In this document: in pieces, positions 10,423 to 20,773 of the stretch
Position numbering within the stretch: position 1 is the first letter of the stretch
Layout: each line of letters opens with the position of its first letter
Assembly: GCA_033807775.1 (NCBI GenBank)
Contig: CM066327.1
Coordinates: forward strand, 77,506,795-77,570,794
Length of the DNA stretch: 64,000 bases
From: Saussurea involucrata
Lineage: Eukaryota; Streptophyta; Magnoliopsida; Asterales; Asteraceae
Direction of reading: 5' to 3'
The notes under the pieces: model-generated
What the model saw: the letters and a program-made list of their open reading frames with translations, nothing else
The model's database searches: none
Told to the model about the DNA's origin: nothing
Program-made: the position numbers and the translations under genes

Positions 10423-11007
10423 ATGTCAACATCCTCATCACACTCTTACTTCAGCAATACCATGTCGTCATCATCATCGAGCTCGGAACCTTCCTACACG
10501 CCATCAAGTGAGCGTACGTCCGACGTGGAACGATACCCTTATGATGAGTCGAGGATGCCTCCGGTTGTGGCTCCTCCACAACCTATCCCGGTAGTGATGC
10601 CACCTAGGGGTCCACGTACGAGGCAAACCGCTAGGAAGAGCGTGCCAATACCTAGACGAGTGTCTTTTAGGTCTGATCAGCGAGACGCACCGGAACCCTC
10701 ACGGGTGATCGAGGGAGTGCCGATTAGTCGAGCGCCTGACATGACTTGGACCGAAGAGCAACGCTTTAGGGCCGTGGCAATGGACTTGCACGGATGTCAA
10801 ACAAGAGTCAGTCATCAGAGTCAAGTGATAACCGAGCTAGTGGAATTAAGCCACCTTTTGACCAACATGTCATCCGAAGCCGTGAGCGGAGCGAAACTAG
10901 CTCGGAGGATAGCTTTACGAGCCGAGATAATGAGCATAGTAGTAGTGATGCTGTTGACGCTATTGGTGTTATGGGTTTCGATCGAAGTACATCGGGGCGG
11001 ATATTGA
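10423..11007 (+). CDS. Additional ORF upstream of G1 gag, function unknown
   Basis: A 194-codon frame begins at the ATG at 10423 (a second in-frame ATG follows at 10462, within a short duplicated stretch). The product is Ser-rich at the N-terminus, then Pro/Arg-rich, then has a helical segment, and ends with a hydrophobic stretch of about 19 residues (IVVVMLLTLLVLWVSI) that could span a membrane. However, from about 10794 an overlapping frame (to 11045) is hydrophilic and Ser/Asp-rich, so the hydrophobic tail may be the product of a frameshift. It matches none of the gag, pol or env motifs I know. It lies between the PBS and gag, where most chromoviruses have only a leader. Confidence 0.45.
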   Translation: MSTSSSHSYFSNTMSSSSSSSEPSYTPSSERTSDVERYPYDESRMPPVVAPPQPIPVVMPPRGPRTRQTARKSVPIPRRVSFRSDQRDAPEPSRVIEGVPISRAPDMTWTEEQRFRAVAMDLHGCQTRVSHQSQVITELVELSHLLTNMSSEAVSGAKLARRIALRAEIMSIVVVMLLTLLVLWVSIEVHRGGY

Positions 11008-11312
11008 CGTGGACGGTGGAAAATTTAGAAAATGGAACTTTTTAATTTCTAGTTGTTTCAATCTTAAATTTCAGTTTGTAATTCTATACTGATGTGCGAT
11101 ACACATCAGAAATTTTGTAAGTAGTCGGCTATTATTAATGACTTCAATGAAAAGGCATTTTTATGTTTTAATTATATATGTGAAACGTGCAATACTTATT
11201 CAATTATTTTCCCAACACATTCGAAACTTCAAATGTATTCTTTACAAAAACATCCGCCGTTAATTACTCAAATTTTTAATCAACTCGATTTTTGCAATTG
11301 TGTTTTAGAAAA
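11008..11312 (+). other. Leader between the extra ORF and gag of G1
   Basis: AT-rich sequence with no ORF of note; nothing else recognised. Confidence 0.6.
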
Positions 11313-12344
11313 ATGCCACCACGAAGATCCACACAGCACACGGGAGGAAATCCTGATCCGAACCCCGATATCGCCCAACTCATAGCTCAAGGTATCCAAG
11401 AGGCGATACCTAACATCATAGCTCAAGTTACTGCGGGTATTAATGAGAGTCAAAGAAATGTTAGTGTAGGAGGAGGAACTCCTAATAACACTCAAGACAA
11501 TAGGGGATGTAGCTACAAGACATTCATGACTTGTAAGCCCAAGGAGTTTCATGGAACGGAAGGTGCTATAGGATTACTCTCATGGTTTGATAGTATGGAG
11601 TCAGTACTTCATATCTGTAAGTGTTCGGAGGATCGCATGGTAGAGTATGCGGCCTGTTAGTTGCAAAAGCGAGCTCTAACTTGGTGGAACATTCAAGTAC
11701 AAACCCGTGGAAGGGAAGATGCGTACAAACTGACCTGGACTGAGTTCAAGGAATTGCTCATGGAGGAATACTGTCCCAAAAGCGAGGTTCAGAAATTAGA
11801 GGCTGAACTTTGGGATCTTACTATGGTTGGTTCGGGCATAGATCGCTACACCGCTCGTTTTCACGAACTTGCGAAGTTAGTACCACACATGGTTATCCCG
11901 GAGAGCAAGCGGATCGACCGATATCTGTATGGATTAACCCCGGAAATCAGAGGAATGGTAAAGTCATCAAGTCCGACCACAATCCAAGCCGCCGTGGCAC
12001 TAGCAACTAGTTTGACCCATGATGCGGTCAGAGCGGGAACTCTAACTCAGAAAGGTGTCGGTATTAAGAGAAGGCCGGAGAATTATTTGGGAAAGGCAAG
12101 TGGAGGTAGTTCAAGTGGAAACAAGAAAGTAGTGGGAAATTTTGGGATGAATGCTAAGGAAGTAGGACGTTACAATAGGCCTCAACCAAAGTGTAACCAA
12201 TGTGGTTCACATCACGAGGGAGCCTGTCTCATCTGTAGCATCTGTAAGCAAAAGGGTCACTTAGCTCGATTTTGTAAGACGATAAAGAATGTGAAGGAAG
12301 AAGGAAGGGTATGCTTTGAGTGAGGAAGTCCGGATCACTTCCGA
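11313..12344 (+). pseudogene. G1 gag with two zinc knuckles (two nonsense codons)
   Basis: Starts at ATG 11313 (MPPRRSTQHTGGNPDP). It contains the Ty3 gag retrotransposon core (FHGTEGAIGLLSWFDSME, then ALTWWNIQV and LLMEEYCP) and ends with Cys/His clusters: CNQCGSHHEGAC, CSICKQKGHLARFC and a third that should read CFEC-GSPDHFRNVC. A TAG at 11658-11660 breaks the frame before LQKRALTWWN, and a TGA at 12321-12323 replaces the second Cys of the last knuckle. The frame is the same on both sides of each stop, so both are single-base changes. Gag would package the RNA and form particles. Confidence 0.9.
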
Positions 12345-14453
12345 AATGTGTGCCCAAGGCTGAAAAGAGGACCAAACAATAACAACGCTGGGTATCAAGC
12401 AAGGCAAGCCAATCAGGGAAACCAAGGAGGACAAGCTCGAGGAAGGGCATTTGTCATAGGAGCAGAAGAAGCACGTCGAGACCCCAATGTGGTGACAGGT
12501 ACGTTTCTTCTAAACGATTATTATGCATCCGTATTATTCGACACTGGTGCCGATAAGAGTTTTGTTTCGTTAGATTTTAGGCCTTTGATCAATCTAGAAT
12601 CTAAGAAAATGCCGAATGCTTATATTGTTGAGGTTGCTAATGGATTTGAATTAGAAGCTAAGGATGTAATCTTAGGTTGTACTTTGAATTTAGCGGATAA
12701 ACTGTTTAGTGTTGATCTTATTCCAATTGAATTGGGGAGTTTTGATGTAGTAATAGGCATGGATTGGTTGTCTAAGCACCGAGCTGAGGTTAGTTGTTTT
12801 GAAAAGACGGTTAGGTTACCATTACAAGGCGGAGAAACCTTAGTCGTTCAAGGAGATAGAGTTGGAAGGAATCTGAAGATAGTATCATGTATGAAGGTCC
12901 ATAAGTATTTGAGGAAGAAGTATGTTGCGTTCTTGGCGCAAGTAATTGAGAAGAAGTCTGAGGAGAGGCGAGTCCAAGATATTCCTATGGTGAAGGATCA
13001 CCCAAAAGTATTTCCAGACGATTTGCCTGGACTTCCACCTTTTAGACAAGTCGAATTTCAGATCGATCTTGTACCTGGAGCAGCGCCCGTAGCCAAGGCC
13101 CCGTATCGCCTAGCACCTGCGGAAATGCAAGAGTTATCGAATCAACTTCAAGAACTTTTGGATAAGGGATTTATTCGACCGAGTTCATCACCCTGGGGAG
13201 CACCGATTCTTTTTGTCAAGAAAAAGGATGGAGCATTCCGAATGTGTATCGATTATAGGGACCTTAATAAGTTAACAATCAAGAACCGATATCCTCTCCC
13301 TCGAATATACGATTTGTTCGACCAGTTGCAAGGTGCAACTTACTTTTCTAAAATCGATCTTCGATCGGGATATCATCAGTTGAGGGTCCGAGAGGAAGAT
13401 ATTCCTAAGACAGCTTTTAGAACTCGCTATGGACACTACGAGTTTTTAGTTATGCCATTTGGATTGACGAACGCGCCAGCTGTGTTTATGGATCTAATGA
13501 ATAGAGTATGTAGGCTATATCTTGATAAGTTTGTGATTGTGTTCATCGATGACATATTAATCTATTCTCAGAGTAAGAAGGATCACGAGCAGCATCTAAA
13601 AGTGATTTTAGAGCTCCTTAAGGAACAGAAGTTATATGCCAAATTCTCTAAGTGCGAATTTTGGATTCGGGAAGTACATTTCTTAGGTCACGTAATCGGA
13701 GAGAAAGGGATTCACGTGGACCCGACTAAAGTGGAAGCCATTAAGAAATGGGAAGCCCCAAGGACTCCAACGGAAATTCGCCAATTTTTAGGCTTGGCAG
13801 GGTATTATCGACGTTTTATCGAGAATTTTTCTAAGATCGCTAAACCCCTTTCCACATTAACCCAAAAGGAGAAGGAATTCGTTTGGGGAATTCCACAAGA
13901 AGAAGCATTTCAACTTCTGAAGAAAAAGTTGTGCAATGCACCGATTTTAGCTTTACCAAAGGGAACGGAAAATTTTGTAGTGTATTGTGACGCATCACAT
14001 CAAGGATTAGGTTGCGTATTGATGCAAAATGATAAGGTGATAGCATATACCTCGAGACAATTAAAAGTTCACGAAAAGAACTATACCACACACGATTTGG
14101 AACTCGGAGCGGTGGTATTTGCTCTGAAGATATGGAGACATTACCTATATGGTACCAAGTGTACTATTTTCACCGATCATAAAAGTCTTCAACACATCTT
14201 TGATCAAAAGATGCTGAACATGAGGCAAAGAAGATGGGTAGAACTTATCAGCGATTACGATTGTGAGATACGTTACCACCCAAGTAAGGCAAATGTGGTA
14301 GCCGATGCCTTGAGTAGGAAAGAAAGGGTAAAACCTTCACGAGCCCGAGCGTTAGGAGCACTGGTTCAAACGAGTTTGAAAACCCGGATTTTTGAAGCTC
14401 AGATTGAAGCATTGAAACCTGAAAATCTGAAGGGGAGACTCTTCATGGTTTAG
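12345..14453 (+). pseudogene. G1 protease, reverse transcriptase and RNase H
   Basis: Open from 12324 to the TAG at 14451-14453. Aspartic protease motif LFDTGADKSFVS lies near 12537-12572. RT carries YRDLNKLTIKNRYPLPRI, FSKIDLRSGYHQ and the catalytic FIDDILIY (about 13543-13566). RNase H carries YCDASHQGLG, DLELGAVVFALK, FTDHKSLQHI and YHPSKANVVADALSR. All key acidic residues that I can place are present. The terminal stop is artificial: adding one G to the run at about 14432-14435 rejoins the frame with integrase, so a one-base homopolymer deletion is likely. Confidence 0.93.
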
Positions 14454-15830
14454 AGTCTAGTTTTGAAACTAAGATTGATGGAATACGTTACTTTAAGGGC
14501 AGAGTGTGGATCCCAAAGGCTGACAACCTACGGGAAACGATTTTTGAGGAGGCTCATAAATCGAAGTATTCAATTCACCCAGGAGCGGATAAGATGTACA
14601 AGGATTTAAGGGAATACTATTGGTGGCCAGGAATGAAGAAGGATATTGCCATATATGTAGGAAAATGCATAACGTGTGCAAAGGTCAAGGCTGTATATCA
14701 AAAGCCATCGGGACTGTTGCAACAACCGGAAATCCCCCCATTGGAAATGGGAGCAAATCACTATGGATTTTATAACCAAACTCCCAAGAATTGCCAAGGG
14801 GCATGACACGATTTGGGTTATAGTAGATCGATTTACGAAGTCCGCACATTTCCTACCGATTCGAGAAGATTATAAGATGGAAAAGCTTTCTCAGATCTAC
14901 ATCAAGGAGATCGTTACGCGGCATGGAGTTCCAATTTCCATTATATCGGATAGAGATAGTCGTTTTACATCTCGATTTTGGCAATCACTCCAAAAAGCAT
15001 TAGGAACGCAGTTAAACTTAAGCACGGCTTATCATCCTCAAACGGATGGTCAGAGTGAGCGGACCATTCAGACGTTGGAGGACATGCTTCGGGCATGTGT
15101 AATAGATTTTGGAGGAAGTTGGGATAACCACTTGCCGTTAGTCGAATTCTCATACAACAATAGCTATCACACTAGTATCAAGTGTGCGCCATATGAAGCT
15201 CTATATGGACGCAAGTGTCGATCACCTCTTTGTTGGTTGGAAATAGGAGATAGTCAGCTATCTAGTCCGGATATCGTACAAGAAACCACCGACAAGATTG
15301 CAGTTATCAGAGATAGGCTTAAAGCAACTCAAGATCGTCAGAAGAGCTATGCGGACAATCGAAGAAAGCCTCTAGAATTTCAAATTGGTGATAGAGTCTT
15401 TTTAAAAGTATCCCCTTGGAAGGGAACAGTTCGTTTTGGGAAAAGAGGAAAGTTGAGTCCAAGGTATGTTGGACCATTTAAGATCACGGAAAGAATTGGA
15501 CCGGTAGCTTATAAACTGGATTTGCCAATGGAGTTAAGTGCTATTCACAACACGTTTCACGTATCGAACCTTAAAAAGTGTTTAGCTGATGAAGCAGTAA
15601 CCGTGCCTTTGGAAGAAGTCCAAATCAACAATAAACTGCACATCGTAGAGGAACCAATGGAAATACTCGATAGGGAAGTCAAGCGTCTTAAGAGAAGCAA
15701 AATCCCGATAGTAAAAGTCCATTGGAACACAAGGCGTGGGCCTGAATATACTTGGGAGCGGGAGGATTACATGTTACAAAAGTATCCTCACCTCTTTGCA
15801 AGCAAACCTGTTAACGCTAGTAACACTTGA
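14454..15830 (+). pseudogene. G1 integrase with C-terminal chromodomain-like tail
   Basis: The integrase zinc-binding region (IHPGADKMYKDL, WWPGMKKDI, CITCAKVKA) lies at about 14575-14690, the core with ITMDFITKLP, ISDRDSRFTSRFW and the YHPQTDGQSERTIQTLED region (D,D,E triad) at about 14755-15090, and the GPY/F-type region KLSPRYVGPFKITERIGPVAY at about 15450-15510. The tail IPIVKVHWNTRRGPEYTWE resembles the chromodomain of plant chromoviruses, which steers insertion to heterochromatin. A one-base deletion in the C-run at about 14736-14741 shifts the frame between the two parts. The last codons end at the TGA at 15828-15830. Confidence 0.9.
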
Positions 15831-15854
15831 ATTTCGGGACGAAATTCTTCTAAC

Positions 15855-15864
15855 CGGGGGAGAC
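15855..15864 (+). other. Polypurine tract of G1
   Basis: GGGGGAGAC directly precedes the 3' LTR (TGTGACAACTG) and would prime plus-strand synthesis. Confidence 0.88.
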
Positions 15865-18800
15865 TGTGACAACTGTCAAATTCACATCTCAGGTTAGAAC
15901 TGTTTTGGAAACCTTATTTTTTTGACATAGTTTACACAGCGCAATTTTAGCAGTAAACCCGGTACAATAGGAAAAATTGAGAAATTTTGCCTAAGAAATC
16001 CTTGAATTAGGAAATTATCCATAAATCTCATAAAATGCCAACCTAAAATATTTATATACTACAAGTATTTATGTAATTGATAAATTATATATTTCAATTA
16101 TATTTTATATATATAAATACTTTACTTTATGCATATATACATGTATTTTACTTTAAAAAGAAAATACTTGTATTTAGACTTTTATTTTTGTACAAGAAGT
16201 GACAAAATACTTAAATGTCACACCCCCCCCATGTGAGGGCCGGCCATCCCCTCCCCTCTCTCTTATTTTGCATTAATAAACATCTATACTTCACTTGTTA
16301 AACCATTCTCTCATTTCACTCTTTCTCTAGTTATCATCCCTCTCTCTCTCCACCTTCAAATCTTCATATCTTCATCTTCAAACCTTCAAACCTTCATCAC
16401 AACTCCAGCCCCAGAAATCAAAGTCTTCAAGAGTTCAAGATAACCTAAGGTAAACATAAGTGTGTTGGGTAAAAACCACACACATTCTTTCAAGTCTCTT
16501 TCATATTTTTGCATTTTTAAAAGTATGATCTTCATCTTTTTGTTACACTTTCTTCACATCTTTTAAAATCATCTTTATGGGTCTTAATGTTTGTAGATTT
16601 ACCATCATAACATCTTTTGTTAGTAAAAGATGGCGAATCCAAAATCAAACCAAGGTTAAGATCAAAAATGAACATTTTAAACACATGCATGTAGTAATCT
16701 TGAAAGATCCATCATTTTTGTTCGAGAGTCTTACGAATGTATCTTTGAAAACCACTAAAAACACATTTAAACCCACATGCATGAGCTCAAAATACTGAAT
16801 TTTTAGTTGCATGTTGATGTTCTTGGCAAGAACATCAACAAACTTCAAATTGGGTCTTTTGCAAAAGTGTTCAAGGTTTGAGTTGATGGTTGTTTTGCAT
16901 GCATTTTAAATGGATCATAAATATGTTTGGAACTGAAAATATTTGTATGGATGAGAGTCAAATCGGATTTTGCATGCAAAGGAATAAGAATTTTGGTTTA
17001 AAAGTCAAGTTGGGTGCACATGCACAAGGTGTTGGTTGGACAGCTTGCTGCCAGAAATTACACCTCACATCAAAGAGTCATATCTCACTCATTTTAACTC
17101 CAAATGGAGTGATTCTTTTTCTGGAATTCATTTTAGTGTGTTAAGATTCAAACCCAAGTGGTTTCATTTAAAAACTCAAAGATTTTATTTATCAAACAGT
17201 CCTCACAAAATCCGGATGCAAACAGCAAAGTATTCTGTCGGGTTTTACGTCGTGTATTATTTCATGTACTTATACTCTTCCAAAAATTATGAAACTAATG
17301 CCAAAAGTTTCCTAACTCATTGAACCAACTGGACATAAAATTTCATGATCAAATAATACCTAGAAGTTACCCAAAGTTGGACACAAAGTGACATCAAATT
17401 CTGGACAGTAAAGGACAATTTATTATTTATTATAAGGACTATTTCTAATCCCATTTCATCATTTCATGATGAAATAGTGGAGTATATAAGTATATCTTTT
17501 ATTTATGCAATTTATTTATGTCTTTTATTTATTTTTTTATCCCTTTTCATCTTTTATGATGAAAATGTGGAATGTTTATATATATATATAATATATTTAT
17601 ATATATTTATGCATTTTATTCTTGATCCCATTTCATCATTTTATGATGAAATAGTGGAGTATAAATATATATTATGTCTATATATTTATACATTTAAATA
17701 TTTGTCATTTCGTTTACGACCCCTAATTTTATCGTCGTTACGATAAAATTTCGGTTTATACATAAATATGTACTAAATATGTTTATGTTCTTTAAAACCC
17801 TTTTCGTTACTTATTGGGACGAAATTGTGGAAACTTTAATCTAAGAAGAACAATGTATACGTTTATTACGTTATAATATTAAAACACAGCAAGGCATTTT
17901 ATGATGATTTGGATAATTAGTACCGAACCTTCGAGATTGAGAACTCACTAGTGACCTTACGTTCATAGGTTTGAAGTAGGATCATCTCGGAGTATTTGTG
18001 GGAGATTCCTGGATTCTATCACGTATCATGTGAGTATTCACAGCCCCTTTTCAATGTTTTACATATTTTGGGGTGAAAAGCATGTGGTTACTACAAATAT
18101 TTTATGCATCGATTATATCGTTTTCTTGGAAATACGAAACTTGATTATTTATGCTCTATGGTATCTATGTTTTGCAAATGTTGTAAGTTTGAGTTTAGAT
18201 TGCTATCATGTATAAAGTCCCCGTTCACGTATACGTTACCCGTTTAACTCACGAGTGTGAGCCGTTGGTAATTATGAATAACGTTATTTGGGTTGACACC
18301 CCTACTCACAAGTAGCGCTTGTTTGAGTGCATAATTATTGTTGTATTGCGTATTGTTGGTGATAGAACATGCGCGTATGTGGAATGATTCCACCGTTGTA
18401 GTAGGGGCAAATTATGTCGATATAGGTCGGGTAACGGGCTCAATAACTTAGCATTTTACATATGATCACCTCGAGCAAGTGGTTCTGATAACCGTTTTAT
18501 TTATCCCTTGTGTGGATCTAAACTATTTTGCAATTGCAAACAAGTGGTTCTGATAACCGTTTTATTTATCCCTTGTGTGGATCTAAACTATTTTGCAATG
18601 GCAAACAAGTGGTTCTGATAACCGTTTTATTTATCCCTTGTGTGGATCTAAACTATTTTGCAATGGCAAACAAGTGGTTCTGATAACCGTTTTATTTATC
18701 CCTTGTGTGGATCTAAACTATTTTGCAATGGCAAACAAGTGGTTTTTATAACCGTATTATTTATCCCTTGTGTGGATTTGCAATATATTTTGCAATGGCA

Positions 18801-19090
18801 ACAATGTTATACTATTTAAACCTGTGATCTCACCAACTATTCATTAGTTGACACTCTCATTTACATGTTTTTCAGGAGAACGTCTTTAAGGTTGGAACTT
18901 AGGAAGGCTACACGTGATGAAGCTTTTCTTTACTATCTTTAAATTTCATGTTCATTTCCCTTCCGTAAAAACAATTGTAAAAGACAAGGTTTAACCTCTG
19001 AATGTATTTTGATGGTTGTTGTGATCTTGTAACTTTTGCTATGAAACTTGAGCTGCACATCCCGTGTTTCCGCTTTAGCGGGGTGTGACA
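15865..19090 (+). repeat. 3' LTR of G1
   Basis: About 3,226 bp, with TGTGACAA...GTGTGACA ends, nearly identical to 6826-10065. The main differences are a shorter C-run (8 against 15), small indels in AT-rich repeats near 17500-17600 and scattered substitutions. Confidence 0.93.
18476..18800 (+). repeat. 65-bp tandem array in the G1 3' LTR
   Basis: Units start at 18476, 18541, 18606, 18671 and 18736, giving the same copy number and the same diverged last unit as in the 5' LTR. Confidence 0.95.
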
Positions 19091-19823
19091 GGAATGATGA
19101 GAGAAAGTATGAGGAAAGCAAGATTGATGAGAGAAAGTTTGAGGAGAGAAACAAAGATGATGGTAAGAAGAGTTTTGAAGAGAAAAAGCCTGTTGAAACT
19201 CCAAAATGCTATAACTGTGGCACAGCTAGTCATTTCGCGAAGGATTTTCGGAAGAAAGTGGTTCGTAATTCTTATTATTACAAGACCAAACTGATGTTGG
19301 AAAAACAAAAAGAATTGGGTAAAACATTGTTGGTGGAGGATGAATACTGGTTGGATTTCACTGATGATGAAGCCGACAATGAAGAACAAGCCAACATGTG
19401 CCAAACTGAGGATGTTTCTGATGACGAGAGCAACTCTGACTGCGGTTTCGAGGTAAGCTCTAACTCTTCAAATTGCTTTATGAAACAGATGAACACCATG
19501 AGGCTTGCACTCTAAGGCTTAAGAAATAAGCTAGAAACCAAATGCAAGTCTAAACCAAACTCTTCTTGACATTAACCTCGAGAGGGCCAAAAATAATGAT
19601 TGAATTAAATATCTTGAAGGTCAAAAAGAAATGTTTGACGAGTATAAGCAAATCTTTGATTATCAATTGTCTGAAATGAGTAAGAAAGTGAAAGAATTGG
19701 AAGACAAGAAAAATGTGCGTGAAATTTCTTTGAAATATCTTAACACTCTAAATGCGGATTTTTCGGGCACAATAAAGGTTTTGCAAAAGAAGCTTTACAT
19801 GAGAGGTCAATCTGATCAAACTA
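19091..19823 (+). pseudogene. Copia B gag zinc knuckle and coiled-coil spacer
   Basis: After the TSD the frame reads NDERKYEESKIDERKFEE and a knuckle CYNCGTASHFAKDF (about 19207-19250) in which the last Cys is Phe. It continues with YYYKTKLMLEKQKELGKTLLVEDEYW, which closely parallels YYKAKLALAEQKEVGEAMFVENEYW in Copia E. A stop (TAA at 19513-19515) and further disruption follow before a coiled-coil segment (about 19631-19818). Copia C then interrupts at AACTA. Confidence 0.88.
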
Positions 19824-20532
19824 TGTTGATCCCAATATAGACTCAACAATGATATTAATCTCGATAGTTCAAACAGATTTATATGCGGAAGCGTTTTTAA
19901 TAGAACTATAGAGAAATGCTCGGTAGAAATCACACACATAATTAAAGTAGGTAAAGCAGTAATTAAGACAAGAGTTTAGCTCAATGATTCACTTCTATTT
20001 AATTCTTCATAAACACCAAGAACATCGAAAGTGTGTGAAATAATCTGCTCTAATCAGGTGTGTGTGTGTTGTACAAAGTTACTAGAAAAGCTCTACAAGA
20101 GCCTTCTATTTATACTACTTTATAGGTGACAGAAGGTAGACAAGAAGTACTAAGGTACAAAGACAACATCGTGGGTCAGAGACCAGGTACAACGTTAATG
20201 TAGTGCGCCGCAATCTGAAAAGGCAGTAACCCATCAGAGGTTGACACGTGGAATGTGCAGGGCACGCCTTGTATGAATGATCTTTAGGATCTTCGTACAG
20301 CAGAGGCACGTGAGATGCACGATCGTCTTTGTCTTCATCTTTAAGTATCTTCATTCTTCTAAGTCTTCATATCATAGAGGCTCTGTCAAGGCTGACAGAG
20401 GCTCTGTGGCCTTGCCCTCTGAAAAGTCTTCTGCAGAAAGGTTTGCTCTTGGTGGCTCGGCAGAGGCTCTGTCGATAGATCTATACTTAGCCTATTTTTC
20501 AATACTTCTTTAGACAGAAGTTGGAGCTAACA
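19824..20532 (-). repeat. 3' LTR of Copia C
   Basis: 709 bp, TGTTAGCTCC...GGGATCAACA on the minus strand. Contains a TATAAATAG box (about 20106-20114) and CACGTG motifs (about 20247 and 20307). It has 29 bp near 20480-20510 that the 5' LTR lacks. Confidence 0.92.
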
Positions 20533-20544
20533 GTCTCCCCCTAA
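20533..20544 (-). other. Polypurine tract of Copia C
   Basis: On the minus strand TTAGGGGGAGAC immediately precedes the 3' LTR. Confidence 0.88.
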
Positions 20545-20773
20545 GTATTGAGAAATGAAAAAAATTGGAAGTTGCATGTTTTTCTAAGCTAAGAACAACA
20601 AGAGGTGAAGCAATTTACCTCTGTAAAAAGTTTACTTTTCGTTCACTGAGATGCCAGAGGCATTTACATTTAATTACATTAAAGTGCAAAAAATGAAAAG
20701 TAAGCAGAAGATAGTTGTGGATGTCAGACCCTGGCATTTGGGAAGTCGTTATTTTACTTGTGAGTCCTCCATC

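Larger units (their letters stand above)
6826..19090 (+). mobile_element. G1, Gypsy chromovirus with 3.2-kb LTRs (Tekay/Del-like)
   Basis: A complete 12.3-kb element: 5' LTR 6826-10065, PBS 10068-10080, an extra ORF at 10423-11007, gag-pol 11313-15830, PPT 15855-15864, 3' LTR 15865-19090, with a TSD GGAAT at 6821-6825 and 19091-19095. Domain order PR-RT-RNaseH-INT and a C-terminal chromodomain-like tail identify a chromovirus; the very long LTRs suggest the Tekay/Del lineage (inference). The LTRs are almost identical apart from small indels, so it is young, yet gag-pol carries two nonsense codons and two one-base frameshifts. Confidence 0.93.
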
